This document shows, piece by piece, positions 43,238 to 51,535 of a stretch of DNA of 64,000 nt. Origin of the DNA: Caldithrix abyssi (GTDB taxonomy: Bacteria; Calditrichota; Calditrichia; Calditrichales; Calditrichaceae); contig DRQG01000023.1 of assembly GCA_011369465.1 (NCBI GenBank), positions 1-64,000 of the forward strand, written 5' to 3'. Both the position numbers and the translations under genes were made by a program. The first letter of the stretch is position 1; the number at the start of each line of letters is the position of its first letter. The notes under the pieces were generated by a model. The model was not told the DNA's origin. It did not search any database and saw only the letters and a list, made by a program, of their open reading frames with translations.

Positions 43238-44351
43238 TACAATGACGCAAGTGGAAAAAGAAACCACCCTGTATTTGGGACCGCAGCATCCGGGCATTAC
43301 CGGAAACATGATGATCGAACTCAAAGTAACGGGTGATACGGTTCAACGGGCCAAAACCCATGTGGGCTACCTGCATCGCGGATTTGAGAAACTGATGGAA
43401 GAACGCTTGTGGATGCAGTGCTTCCCCATCGTCTGCCGTATCTGTGTGCCGGAACCTGACCCCAATGAAGAGAATCTGGCCCGGGCCATCGAGGAAATCG
43501 AAGGCCGGGAAGTTCCGGAACGGGCGCAGTACATCCGGGTGATGGTGCTGGAGCTCTCGCGCATCGCCAGTTATTTTTTGTGGATGGGCGGACAGGCCGG
43601 TTCCATGGGTCTGTACACCATGCCGCAATGGACCGTGGGTGACCGTGATTATATTCTGGACTTATTTGAAGAACTGACCGGCGGACGCGTGTATCACATG
43701 TACATCTGGGCCGGCGGTGTGCGCCGCGACCTGCCCGACGGTTTTGCCGGAAGAGTGCGCCGCGTGCTGGATTATCTGGAAGAACGTCTCACCGATTACG
43801 ACCGGCTCTTTTTCCAGAACGCTTTGTTCCTGAAGCGTTCGCAGGGCGTGGGCGTGATTGACAAAGACAAAGCCATGGAATGGGGCGTGGTCGGCCCGCC
43901 GTTGCGCGGCTGCGGTATTGCACACGACGTACGCAAAGATGAACCGTACGAAGTGTATGATAAACTGGATTTTGAAATCATTACCCACGAAGGCGGCGAT
44001 ATTTACGCCCGGGCGATGGTGCGCCGCAGGGAAATCGAGCAGTCCATTTCGATTATTCGTCAGGTGCTGGATAAGATGCCCGGCGGCCCGGTGCACAACC
44101 CCGGCCCCAATCCCCTAAAATGGAAACTGCCTGCGGGCGAAGCTTATGTACGCACGGAATCGGCCCGCGGAGAGTTTGGCTATTATGTAGTAAGCGACGG
44201 CAGTCTCAAACCGCGCCGCATTCACGTGCGCGGCCCGGCCTATGTGCATGGCGTAAGCCTGCTGGAAAAAATGCTGGTGGGCGCCAATATCGCCGATGTG
44301 AGCGTCATTATGAACAGTCTGGGCACCTGCCCGCCGGAAATTGAACGATAG
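43230..44351 (+). CDS. NuoD/MbhL-like large subunit with incomplete [NiFe] ligand set (MbsL)
   Basis: 373 residues from ATG 43230; ATG 43242 is possible, and the frame is open further 5' inside the K gene. The family fold is clear (LGPQHPGITGNMMIELKVTGDTV, HVGYLHRGFEKLMEER). [NiFe] hydrogenases need two CxxC motifs. Here the N-terminal one is kept as C69-R-I-C72, but without the surrounding RxCGxC...H consensus. At the C-terminus SLGTCPPEIER keeps Cys367 and has Glu370 where the last Cys would be. A normal Ni-Fe site is unlikely. This supports an Mbs/Mbx-type or other energy-converting hydrogenase-related function rather than H2 evolution. Confidence 0.9.
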   Translation: MDNTMTQVEKETTLYLGPQHPGITGNMMIELKVTGDTVQRAKTHVGYLHRGFEKLMEERLWMQCFPIVCRICVPEPDPNEENLARAIEEIEGREVPERAQYIRVMVLELSRIASYFLWMGGQAGSMGLYTMPQWTVGDRDYILDLFEELTGGRVYHMYIWAGGVRRDLPDGFAGRVRRVLDYLEERLTDYDRLFFQNALFLKRSQGVGVIDKDKAMEWGVVGPPLRGCGIAHDVRKDEPYEVYDKLDFEIITHEGGDIYARAMVRRREIEQSISIIRQVLDKMPGGPVHNPGPNPLKWKLPAGEAYVRTESARGEFGYYVVSDGSLKPRRIHVRGPAYVHGVSLLEKMLVGANIADVSVIMNSLGTCPPEIER

Positions 44352-44372
44352 CATTCAGGAAGAGGCAATACA

Positions 44373-46154
44373 ATGAAGAATATCAAGGGCGTTTTTCTTC
44401 CCTTTTCGGCCTTAAAATTTTTAGGCAAAAAACCGCACACGGTGCGCTATCCGCTGGAAAAGAAAAAGACGGCGGAACGTTATCGCGGTTTTCATTATAA
44501 CGATATCGAAGAGTGTATCGGCTGCGGAACCTGCGCCACCATCTGCCAGAACGAAGCCATCGACATGATTAAAATTGATGGGATTGAGCCGAAAAAAGGT
44601 GATTCCGGTCTGCGTCCCCGCGTGGATAACGGCCGCTGCTGCTGGTGCGGGCTGTGCGTGGAAATGTGTCCCACCGGTTCGCTCTCGCTGACCGATCAAT
44701 ACCTGCAAACCACACCCGACCCGGAATCCTTTCTGCTGATACCCGGTGTGGATCATCCCGAATACGGCGAACACAAAAGCTTCGTCAAGGATGATGAAAT
44801 CCGTCTGCTGGATTTGCAGCGCGTTCCCATGCGCGAACTGGACGGCGCGGAACGGGTTAAGTCTTTTGCCGAAGTGGTACTGGGCTACATGCAGGAAGAA
44901 GCGCGCCGCGAAGCCAGCCGATGTGTGGACTGCGCCATTTGTGTTACGGCCTGCCCGGATCACATGCACATTCCCGAATACATCGCCGCTATAGCCGATG
45001 CCGACGACGAACTGGCCCTCAAGTATATTTACGACAACAATCCGCTGCCCGAGCTGTGCGGTAAGGTTTGTACGCGGCAGTGCGAAACCGTCTGCGCCAT
45101 TTCCCATTTGGGCGATCCCATTGCCATTCGCTGGCTAAAGCGCTACGCCACCGAGCAGTTCCCCGATCCGGCAGTTATACTCAATCCCAAAATTGCCGAA
45201 CCCAACGGCAAAAAGGTGGGCATTGTGGGCGGCGGTCCTGCAGGCCTCTCTGCCGGGTTCTACCTGGCATTGCGCGGATTTGACGTCACCGTGTACGAAG
45301 CCCTGCCCAAAGCGGGCGGGATGACCTTTGCCGGTATTCCCAAATACCGCTTTCCTGAGGATAGCCTGGACAAACAGATTTCCTACATGGAAAAGATCGG
45401 CGTAAAGATTAAAACCAACACACGCATCGGCAAGGATATCTCTTTTGAAGAGCTGGAAAAGCGGCACGACGCTCTGTTCCTCGGCGTGGGATTCCACGTG
45501 CCGTATAGGCTGGGCATCATCGGCGAAGATTTGAAGAATTCCATCCAGGCGGTTGATTTCCTGCGCGAAATCAATTTGGGCAACAAAGTGGATGTGGGCG
45601 ATAAGGTGGTGGTCATCGGCGGCGGGAACGTGGCCATCGACGCCGCGCGGGTAGCCCGTCGTTTGGGCGCGGAAGTAACCATTCTTTACCGTCGGCGCGT
45701 GGAAGATATGCCCGCCGACTGGGAGGAAATTGAAGGCGCCGAGCATGAAGGCGTAAAAATTGTTCCGCAGGGGATTCCGCTGGAAATTATCGGCAAGGAC
45801 GGCAAAGTGGCGGCCATTAAATACGGTATGGCCGAAATGGTGCCCGACCCCAAAGGCGGCCGGCCGCGTCCTAAGCTGATTGAGGGCGACGAGCACACCA
45901 TGGAAGTAACCTCTGTAATCGGCGCCATAGGCCAGGAAGCGGATTATTCCTTTTTGCCGGAGCGTATAAAGGAAAAGCTGGAAATCGAGCGCGGTCGCAT
46001 CAAAGTAAATGAATATAAACAAACCACTATAGATTACATTTTTGCCGGCGGCGATACGGTTAACCGTACTATGGACGCCATCAGCGCCATCGCCGACGGA
46101 GTGAAGGCGGTAGAAGGCATCGAGCGGTTTTTGTTGGGGGATAAGAATAAGTAA
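44373..46154 (+). CDS. Fusion of NuoI/MbhN-like ferredoxin subunit with GltD-type FAD/NAD(P)H oxidoreductase (MbsN-GltD)
   Basis: 593 residues. Residues 1-130 are the N subunit with two [4Fe-4S] motifs: C48/51/54/58 (CIGCGTCATIC) and C89/92/95/99. From about 160 a GltD/NfnB-like oxidoreductase begins. Its N-terminal Fe-S domain has C184/187/190/194 and CGKVCTRQCETVC. The FAD fold follows (VGIVGGGPAGLSAGFYLALRG), then an NAD(P)-binding fold (VVVIGGGNVAIDAARVARRLG followed by ILYRRR, whose arginines suggest NADPH), and FAGGDTVNRTMDAISAIADG. The fusion gives the membrane complex a flavin port for NAD(P)H. I recall a separate GltD-like gene after the Mbx operon of Thermotoga; here the two are one polypeptide. 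AGGAAGAGG precedes ATG. Confidence 0.92.
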   Translation: MKNIKGVFLPFSALKFLGKKPHTVRYPLEKKKTAERYRGFHYNDIEECIGCGTCATICQNEAIDMIKIDGIEPKKGDSGLRPRVDNGRCCWCGLCVEMCPTGSLSLTDQYLQTTPDPESFLLIPGVDHPEYGEHKSFVKDDEIRLLDLQRVPMRELDGAERVKSFAEVVLGYMQEEARREASRCVDCAICVTACPDHMHIPEYIAAIADADDELALKYIYDNNPLPELCGKVCTRQCETVCAISHLGDPIAIRWLKRYATEQFPDPAVILNPKIAEPNGKKVGIVGGGPAGLSAGFYLALRGFDVTVYEALPKAGGMTFAGIPKYRFPEDSLDKQISYMEKIGVKIKTNTRIGKDISFEELEKRHDALFLGVGFHVPYRLGIIGEDLKNSIQAVDFLREINLGNKVDVGDKVVVIGGGNVAIDAARVARRLGAEVTILYRRRVEDMPADWEEIEGAEHEGVKIVPQGIPLEIIGKDGKVAAIKYGMAEMVPDPKGGRPRPKLIEGDEHTMEVTSVIGAIGQEADYSFLPERIKEKLEIERGRIKVNEYKQTTIDYIFAGGDTVNRTMDAISAIADGVKAVEGIERFLLGDKNK

Positions 46155-46164
46155 CAACCTGTCG

Positions 46165-46360
46165 TTGTCCGCCCGTCATTGCGAGGATTCCCGACTTGTC
46201 GGGAAGATGAAGCAATCCTCTCTTCACTGTTGGGATTGCTTCGCACCCGATAAATCGGGTACTCGCAATGACGGTAAGGGCTTGTCATCGCGAGCGAGGA
46301 ACGAGCGTGGCGATCCTCTGACAGACAAATGGTGGATTGCTTCTCATCAATGTAACAGGG
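46165..46360. repeat. Dispersed intergenic repeat family D
   Basis: CGTCATTGCGAG (46174-46185) and CTCGCAATGACG (46262-46273) form a perfect 12-bp inverted repeat around smaller palindromes (CCCGACTTGTCGGG, CCCGATAAATCGGG). A related half-copy follows (GTCATCGCGAGCGAGG, GGATTGCTTCTC). This type of repeat is common in intergenic DNA of many bacteria. No gene is present in the 437-base gap. Confidence 0.75.
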
Positions 46361-46377
46361 CCTATTGTTGACCAATC

Positions 46378-46451
46378 GATGCCATCGCTCTAAGCGATGG
46401 CATCGGTTTAGCCAGTCTGATTAGCTGCCTGTAAAAGACCTTCTTGGTCTT
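46378..46451 (+). other. Structured leader region upstream of the dihydroorotate-dehydrogenase-like gene
   Basis: GATGCCATCGCT (46378-46389) and AGCGATGGCATC (46393-46404) form a perfect 12-bp stem with a CTA loop; AAGACC and GGTCTT (46435-46451) form a second hairpin. Neither is followed by a U-run. The position, 140-210 bases before the start codon, suits a 5' regulatory structure or a terminator for the operon upstream. No known riboswitch class is recognised. Confidence 0.4.
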
Positions 46452-46591
46452 CAAAACCCGGAAGGCCTGCGGGTAGAGGGATTGATTGACACACGATAAA
46501 TCGTATGCGGGCAACAACCAATTGTCATTTGTTTTTTGTAATTTGGTGCTTACAAGAGATACTCATACACATTATAGAATAGAGGTAAAAT

Positions 46592-47584
46592 ATGGTTGAT
46601 TTAAAAACAACGTATATGGGTTTACAACTGAAGAACCCGCTCATTGCCGGCAGTTCCGGTTATACGGAAACTGTGGAAATGATGAAACAGTTGCAGGACG
46701 CCGGCGCGGGCGCGGTGGTGCTTAAATCCATCTTCGAAGAAGAAATCATGATGGAAATGGATCACACTTTGCGCGAAAGCGGTAAGGAAGGTTTCGATCC
46801 GGGTGTGTTTGATTACTACGATTACAAGATTAAAGATAACTATCTCACCCATTACATCAAACTGATTAAGCAGGCCAAAGAGGCTTTGTCCATCCCGGTG
46901 ATTGCCAGCATCAATTGCGTATCGGGGCACGAATGGCCCTATTTTGCCAAACAACTGGAAGAGGCCGGAGCGGATGCCCTTGAACTCAATGTTTTTACCC
47001 TGCCCACCAATACCACGCGCAGCTGCGCAGAGACCGAACAGCTCTATTTTGATTTGATCCAAAAAATAAAAGCAACCGTCAGTCTGCCCGTATCCCTTAA
47101 AATCAGCTATTATTTCAATAATCTGGCCTCATTTATTCAAAGATTGTCCGACAGCGGTATTGACGGGCTGGTGCTGTTTAACCGTTTTTACAGCCCGGAT
47201 TTCGATATCGAATCGTTCAAAGTAACTTCCGCCAACGTACTCAGCAGCCCCGACGAATTGTATTTGCCGCTGCGCTGGATTGCCGTTATGTCCGACCGCG
47301 TTTCCTGTGATTTGGCGGCTTCCACCGGCGTGCACGATTCCGAAGCGATGATCAAACAATTGCTAGCCGGAGCCCAGGCGGTGCAGATTGCCTCGGTTTT
47401 GTACAGCAGCGGTGTGCATGTGATTAAAACCATTCTTGACGGTTTGGAAGAGTGGATGGATAAAAAAGGTTTCGCCTCTGTTGATGATTTCCGCGGTAAA
47501 ATGGCCCAGAGCCGCAGCGACAATCCCGAATTATACGAACGCGTTCAGTTTATGAAATACTTCCGCGGGATGGATCAGGGATAA
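46592..47584 (+). CDS. Dihydroorotate dehydrogenase-like flavoprotein
   Basis: 330 residues, a TIM barrel of the class 1 dihydroorotate dehydrogenase superfamily: DLKTTYMGLQLKNPLIAGSSGYTETVEMMKQLQDAGAGAVVLKSIFEEEI at the N-terminus, IPVIASINCVSGHEWPYFAKQLEEAGADALELNVF in the middle, and LAGAQAVQIASVLYSSG, the phosphate-binding loop for FMN, near the end. The IEExN-type DHOD active-site sequence is not preserved, and such proteins are named DHOD-like; they may act on another substrate. No pyrimidine genes are nearby. It lies 437 bases after the Mbs-like operon and has its own terminator. Confidence 0.85.
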   Translation: MVDLKTTYMGLQLKNPLIAGSSGYTETVEMMKQLQDAGAGAVVLKSIFEEEIMMEMDHTLRESGKEGFDPGVFDYYDYKIKDNYLTHYIKLIKQAKEALSIPVIASINCVSGHEWPYFAKQLEEAGADALELNVFTLPTNTTRSCAETEQLYFDLIQKIKATVSLPVSLKISYYFNNLASFIQRLSDSGIDGLVLFNRFYSPDFDIESFKVTSANVLSSPDELYLPLRWIAVMSDRVSCDLAASTGVHDSEAMIKQLLAGAQAVQIASVLYSSGVHVIKTILDGLEEWMDKKGFASVDDFRGKMAQSRSDNPELYERVQFMKYFRGMDQG

Positions 47585-47612
47585 AGGGGACTGGATTTCT
47601 ATTACCCGAATG

Positions 47613-47651
47613 AGCGCTAATCCGGAGGTGCGGATTTAGCGCTATTTTTTT
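47613..47651 (+). terminator. Rho-independent terminator after the DHOD-like gene
   Basis: AGCGCTAATCCG and CGGATTTAGCGCT form a nearly perfect stem with a GAGGTG loop, followed by ATTTTTTTG. It lies 29 bases after the stop codon. Confidence 0.85.
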
Positions 47652-48148
47652 GTATTTCCCATAGGACTTCTTCTTAAAGGATGGTGTAGAGAGCGGTCTG
47701 AGAGTATATAAAATAACAAACCGATCCGCCAAGAAGAAGTAAAAGTGTCGATTTGTTTATTTTTACAATATCCCCGTAAACACCGGATGCCGATACTATT
47801 ATTGCGCCCGCTCGTTGAGTAAAATGCGTTACGTTTTGATGCAAGGAAGAAATAAACAAGTTCCCCCGGCCTGCTTATTCTACTGCTTAATCTATCATAT
47901 ACATCAATTGGATTACTGCTGAATAAAATCCGGCGCGCCAACAGCCAAATTTAATTTGATGATTAGAACCTTAAAAAAAAGAATCTGTTCTTCGTATCCA
48001 TCACTTCTTTAATAATAGAATTAACGGAAAGATGTGCTCAAATATTCCAAAATATTATTTAGTCGAAAAACGGTGAAAGTTTTACATAGCGGAACACAAT
48101 TCCACAATACGGATCGGCGTGTGTTATCCTTTTATAGTGGGTGCCAGG
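47652..48148. other. Intergenic region with no recognised feature
   Basis: About 500 bases between the terminator and the convergent FadL-like gene. Short open frames on the minus strand (47674-47941) lack homology signals and ribosome sites. I see no gene, RNA or repeat here. Confidence 0.5.
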
Positions 48149-49534
48149 TTAAAAAGAAAATCCGAAAATGAACTTAATATTATAGTAGTTAACATCTATA
48201 TTCCCAACTTCTCCCAGATCATCGCCCGTTAAATTTGGTAAAAGTATGGATAAAAGCGAATTGGAATTTGAAGATCCGAATCCAACAGATATACCGGAAG
48301 TGATAAAATAGTCAAATACTTTAAAGGCTGCGCCGCTGGTGATAAAATACTTGTTGTAATTGGCCAAATTCAAGACACCATTTACATCCGGAATTTTAGA
48401 AGAAAAATCGGTGCGTAAAGCAACGTAAAAATCGATATCATTTTCATAGCTGTGCTGGAAACCGATTCCGTAGTTCAAAACGGATCGGGAGGCATTATGC
48501 ACATCCAGGTTGATCTTTTCCCCGTCTACCGGATCGGTAACATCCCGTGCTTTAAGGGCTGTATAAACGGGTATTTCCTTAAACCATTCCAAACTTAAAT
48601 GCCAAGTAGTTTTTCCGGTTTTAAAGGAACCACCGATTCCGATAGTAAACGGATATTTATAAACGGTGTTGTTTGTGGATTGTGTGATACTCAGAATGGA
48701 TGATTCTGTATTGGATTGATCGGTGGGCACATTTATCCGCGAATCCAGATAAGTAAGGCTGGCCCAACCAAACAATGGAATACTCGGAAGTATACTGGTT
48801 ACCCCCAGGGAAAAAGAGTCATCCTCGTAGAAGACACCTAATTTGGTAAAAATACGGATATTGGATATATCGTATTTTCTCTGATATTGAAGAGACATAC
48901 CATCTTCGGCAGAAAAGGTACGCTGAAACGAAAATCTGTTTTGTGCTTCCTCATTACGATAGGAACCGTATAAAGTACAGCCAATCCCCAAATTCTTACT
49001 GTATGTATAAGACCAGGTAATGCCTCCCCAGTATTCGGTTATGTTCCGGAAATAAATAAGTTCATCGTATTCATCCTGAACAATTATGGGAACATCATTA
49101 TCTTGATCCGATGGTATGTTGTACAATTCAATTTGGTGGAAGATATCCTCTTTTTCCAGGTAACTGATAACAAAATTGTGCTTTGATTTTCGATTTTCAG
49201 TCAACCGAATAGCAAAAATGACCGGCGCCGGGCGGGTTTTAATAGAATTGTACTCTTTTCCCTGGTAGTTTGGGAGATGCCATTTCATGTAAGTTATATC
49301 AAAAGCATGGGTGGATATAACCAGAGACCGTTCCGAGCTGAATGAAACCGCACCCGGATTATAATAAACAGAACTCAAGTCCTTTACACTGCCGATAACA
49401 ATCCCGCCGAGCAAATCGGCCCGCGTTCCGTACTGGTTGCTCCAATAGTGGGTATCCTGAGCGCGAAGCGTGCCAATGTATAGCAGATAAACCATGCTAA
49501 AAACTAACCAAAGGGTATTACATAACTGTTTCAT
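48149..49534 (-). CDS. OmpP1/FadL-like outer-membrane transport protein
   Basis: 461 residues with a signal peptide (LWLVFSMVYLLYIGTLRA, cleaved before QDTHYW). The mature start YWSNQYGTRADLLGGIVIGSVKDLSSVYYNPGAVSF matches the OmpP1/FadL/TodX pattern (xxGGAxxAxxDDxSAxYYNPA), which forms the plug region. Later alternating strands end in NIKFIFGFSF with a terminal Phe. Such barrels import hydrophobic compounds; the substrate here is not known. It lies upstream of no obvious partner and is transcribed with the other minus-strand envelope genes. Confidence 0.75.
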   Translation of the reverse strand: MKQLCNTLWLVFSMVYLLYIGTLRAQDTHYWSNQYGTRADLLGGIVIGSVKDLSSVYYNPGAVSFSSERSLVISTHAFDITYMKWHLPNYQGKEYNSIKTRPAPVIFAIRLTENRKSKHNFVISYLEKEDIFHQIELYNIPSDQDNDVPIIVQDEYDELIYFRNITEYWGGITWSYTYSKNLGIGCTLYGSYRNEEAQNRFSFQRTFSAEDGMSLQYQRKYDISNIRIFTKLGVFYEDDSFSLGVTSILPSIPLFGWASLTYLDSRINVPTDQSNTESSILSITQSTNNTVYKYPFTIGIGGSFKTGKTTWHLSLEWFKEIPVYTALKARDVTDPVDGEKINLDVHNASRSVLNYGIGFQHSYENDIDFYVALRTDFSSKIPDVNGVLNLANYNKYFITSGAAFKVFDYFITSGISVGFGSSNSNSLLSILLPNLTGDDLGEVGNIDVNYYNIKFIFGFSF

Positions 49535-49642
49535 CTTTAAAAAATATTTACTCCAGGTTGCTCTCTTTTTTTGTACGGGTCAATCGTAAATATTCGAAAT
49601 AAAAGTAACCGATACGGGAATAAGGCAGAATTGAAAACGAAT

Positions 49643-51076
49643 TTAAAACCTGTAACTCAAAAACAATCTTTGTTCGTTATTACGGAGATCAATGTTATCA
49701 TATTGGGCATAGATTCCACGACGATGGTATAAGAGGTACTGCAGGCCGATATTTAAATGTCTGGTTAAACGAAATCGAATTTTAGGTTCCAGAATGCCAA
49801 TATATTCATCACCCGGTGCGCCTTGTAAAGTATGCACCCACCAGAAGCTGTATTCGAGATTAAATATACCGATGGGAAATAACCAGGAAAGGGAAGCCCT
49901 GGCGCTTGCGCCCCAACCCATATTGTATGTACGGGCGGAATCCAGCGCTTCCACTTCGTAATGGGGAGCATAATCAGAGTTAGCCGCACCCATGGGCATA
50001 ACGCCAAGGTTCAAATTCGTAATCAAAATGTGTTTTTTTGATGTCGGGGTGCGGAAGGCAACACCTGGTGCTAAACTATAGCCGGCAAGTTCATAAACAT
50101 TATTTTTCAGATAATCTATATATTGAAACAGGCCCCAGAGTAACCGGTTTCCATTACCCAGCGATTTTTGTTTGCCAACAATGATACCGTGAATTCGGAA
50201 CTGGCCTAAAACGGGTTGTTTACCGCCAAAATTAAGCAGGGTAGTAAAGCGAAAATAATCCATAGGTTTATAGGTTCGGCTCCGGAAAGGTCGTCCGTAT
50301 AAATAATTTAAAGTAAACACCAGATTTTTATCGCCGTTCTGGAAATCGGTCCCTTCAGCTACATTATTTGGACCAATTGTAATCTCACCTACATTCGGTT
50401 GTGATTCATAGAGGTCTTCTTCCAAATAACGCGAAGTCCTGCCGTAAATAAGGCGATTAAACAAGCGGCCCGGATTATAAATACCGGCGGCCAATTCCCG
50501 CCAAAATCTCTTACTACCAGATAAACTTTCATTCAGGATTAAGTCGGAGAAGCGATAGAACATTTCGCCGTACATCGCTCCTCCAAAGGAAGTCATAATG
50601 AAATCATTGATAGCCGGCGGTTCGATTTCCATAAAAAATTCCCATTGCCAACTGCCAAAGGCGGTTACACCCAATGATGTCCAGTATCCGTAACCGCTGG
50701 ATCGGGCAAAGTTATAATACATGGCTCCCTGAAAGGGATGTCCGAACATATTGGTAATCAGGTTATCGGCATCCCAATCCCACCCGCCTTTGAAATTGTT
50801 TTTAACGGATTCAAAACTGATACGGGCGTGTTTAGCGCCCATTACATAATTATTAAACAAATTTAAAGCAATATTAGAGCCGAGTGCCTCTGCGAAAGGA
50901 ATCCATACAGGTTGAGGAGGATTAAAACGTTCAACCAGTTCCACAGGAGGAATGTAAACCGTATCCCGCCAGAATAAACTTGTTGTTTTCTGTTCTGAAA
51001 TACGATCCGGGGTATTTTGAGAAAAAGAAAGCAAAGGACATACAATAAGAATGAGTACCGGCATTATCCGTTTCAT
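49643..51076 (-). CDS. DUF3943 outer-membrane-associated protein
   Basis: 477 residues with a signal peptide (MPVLILIVCPLLSFS). The DUF3943 signature is present: ALGSNIALNLFNNYVMGAKHARISFESVKNNFKGGWDWDADNLITNMFGHPFQGAMYYNFARSSGYGYWTSLGVTAFGSWQWEFFMEIEPPAINDFIMTSFGGAMYGE. The C-terminal half alternates strands and ends in RLFLSYRF, suggesting a beta-barrel. Function is unknown; the family is found mainly in Bacteroidota and related groups and in Proteobacteria. Confidence 0.82.
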   Translation of the reverse strand: MKRIMPVLILIVCPLLSFSQNTPDRISEQKTTSLFWRDTVYIPPVELVERFNPPQPVWIPFAEALGSNIALNLFNNYVMGAKHARISFESVKNNFKGGWDWDADNLITNMFGHPFQGAMYYNFARSSGYGYWTSLGVTAFGSWQWEFFMEIEPPAINDFIMTSFGGAMYGEMFYRFSDLILNESLSGSKRFWRELAAGIYNPGRLFNRLIYGRTSRYLEEDLYESQPNVGEITIGPNNVAEGTDFQNGDKNLVFTLNYLYGRPFRSRTYKPMDYFRFTTLLNFGGKQPVLGQFRIHGIIVGKQKSLGNGNRLLWGLFQYIDYLKNNVYELAGYSLAPGVAFRTPTSKKHILITNLNLGVMPMGAANSDYAPHYEVEALDSARTYNMGWGASARASLSWLFPIGIFNLEYSFWWVHTLQGAPGDEYIGILEPKIRFRLTRHLNIGLQYLLYHRRGIYAQYDNIDLRNNEQRLFLSYRF

Positions 51077-51177
51077 TGAAAAGCCCGCCCACAGTTTAAA
51101 TGATCCAAATGTGAAATATAATCTGTCTCATAGTAATATCCCGAACAGAAGCCTGGTTCGGCGGAACAGAATCGGGA

Positions 51178-51480
51178 TTAATTTATCCTTTTTTTCTCAT
51201 CATTCTGCCTGGTTATAATCACATTTCGGGTATCCTTTGGTTCGAAAAAGTCCGGTTTGGAATCCTGAACAAAGTGGCGGTTGTTGTCCTTTAACGGATA
51301 ATAATGACCTGGAAATGGACGACCGACCCAGATACCACCACCCGGATACGGCCCGATCCATGGCCCTGGAACTGCAACACCCACGCCCACAGAAATATGG
51401 GCCGGCCCTGCGCAGCCGAACCATAGGAAGGGTAAAGCTGCAAAAAAAACAAGGATAAACGATTTTAAACTTTTATTCAT
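51178..51480 (-). CDS. Small proline/glycine-rich lipoprotein
   Basis: 100 residues. A signal peptide ends in the lipobox PFLWFGC (Cys23 the likely lipidated residue). The short mature protein is rich in Gly, Pro and aromatic residues (VGVAVPGPWIGPYPGGGIWVG). No family is recognised. It lies between the DUF3943 and glyoxalase-like genes in the minus-strand envelope series. Confidence 0.65.
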   Translation of the reverse strand: MNKSLKSFILVFFAALPFLWFGCAGPAHISVGVGVAVPGPWIGPYPGGGIWVGRPFPGHYYPLKDNNRHFVQDSKPDFFEPKDTRNVIITRQNDEKKRIN

Positions 51481-51535
51481 TTTGACATCTCCTGCTATTG
51501 AAATAAGGATAACGATCTATGCGACAAGCCGGCCG

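Noticed and set aside
35009-46154. Group 4 [NiFe] hydrogenase (Mbh)
   Set aside because: Gene order is similar, but H is duplicated, E/F are fused, the J subunit has three cysteines and the L subunit lacks the full CxxC pair, so H2 evolution is not supported.
46378-46451. Known riboswitch
   Set aside because: The hairpins do not match any riboswitch core that I recognise.
47674-47941. Minus-strand small proteins
   Set aside because: No family resemblance, no ribosome site and overlapping alternatives in two frames.
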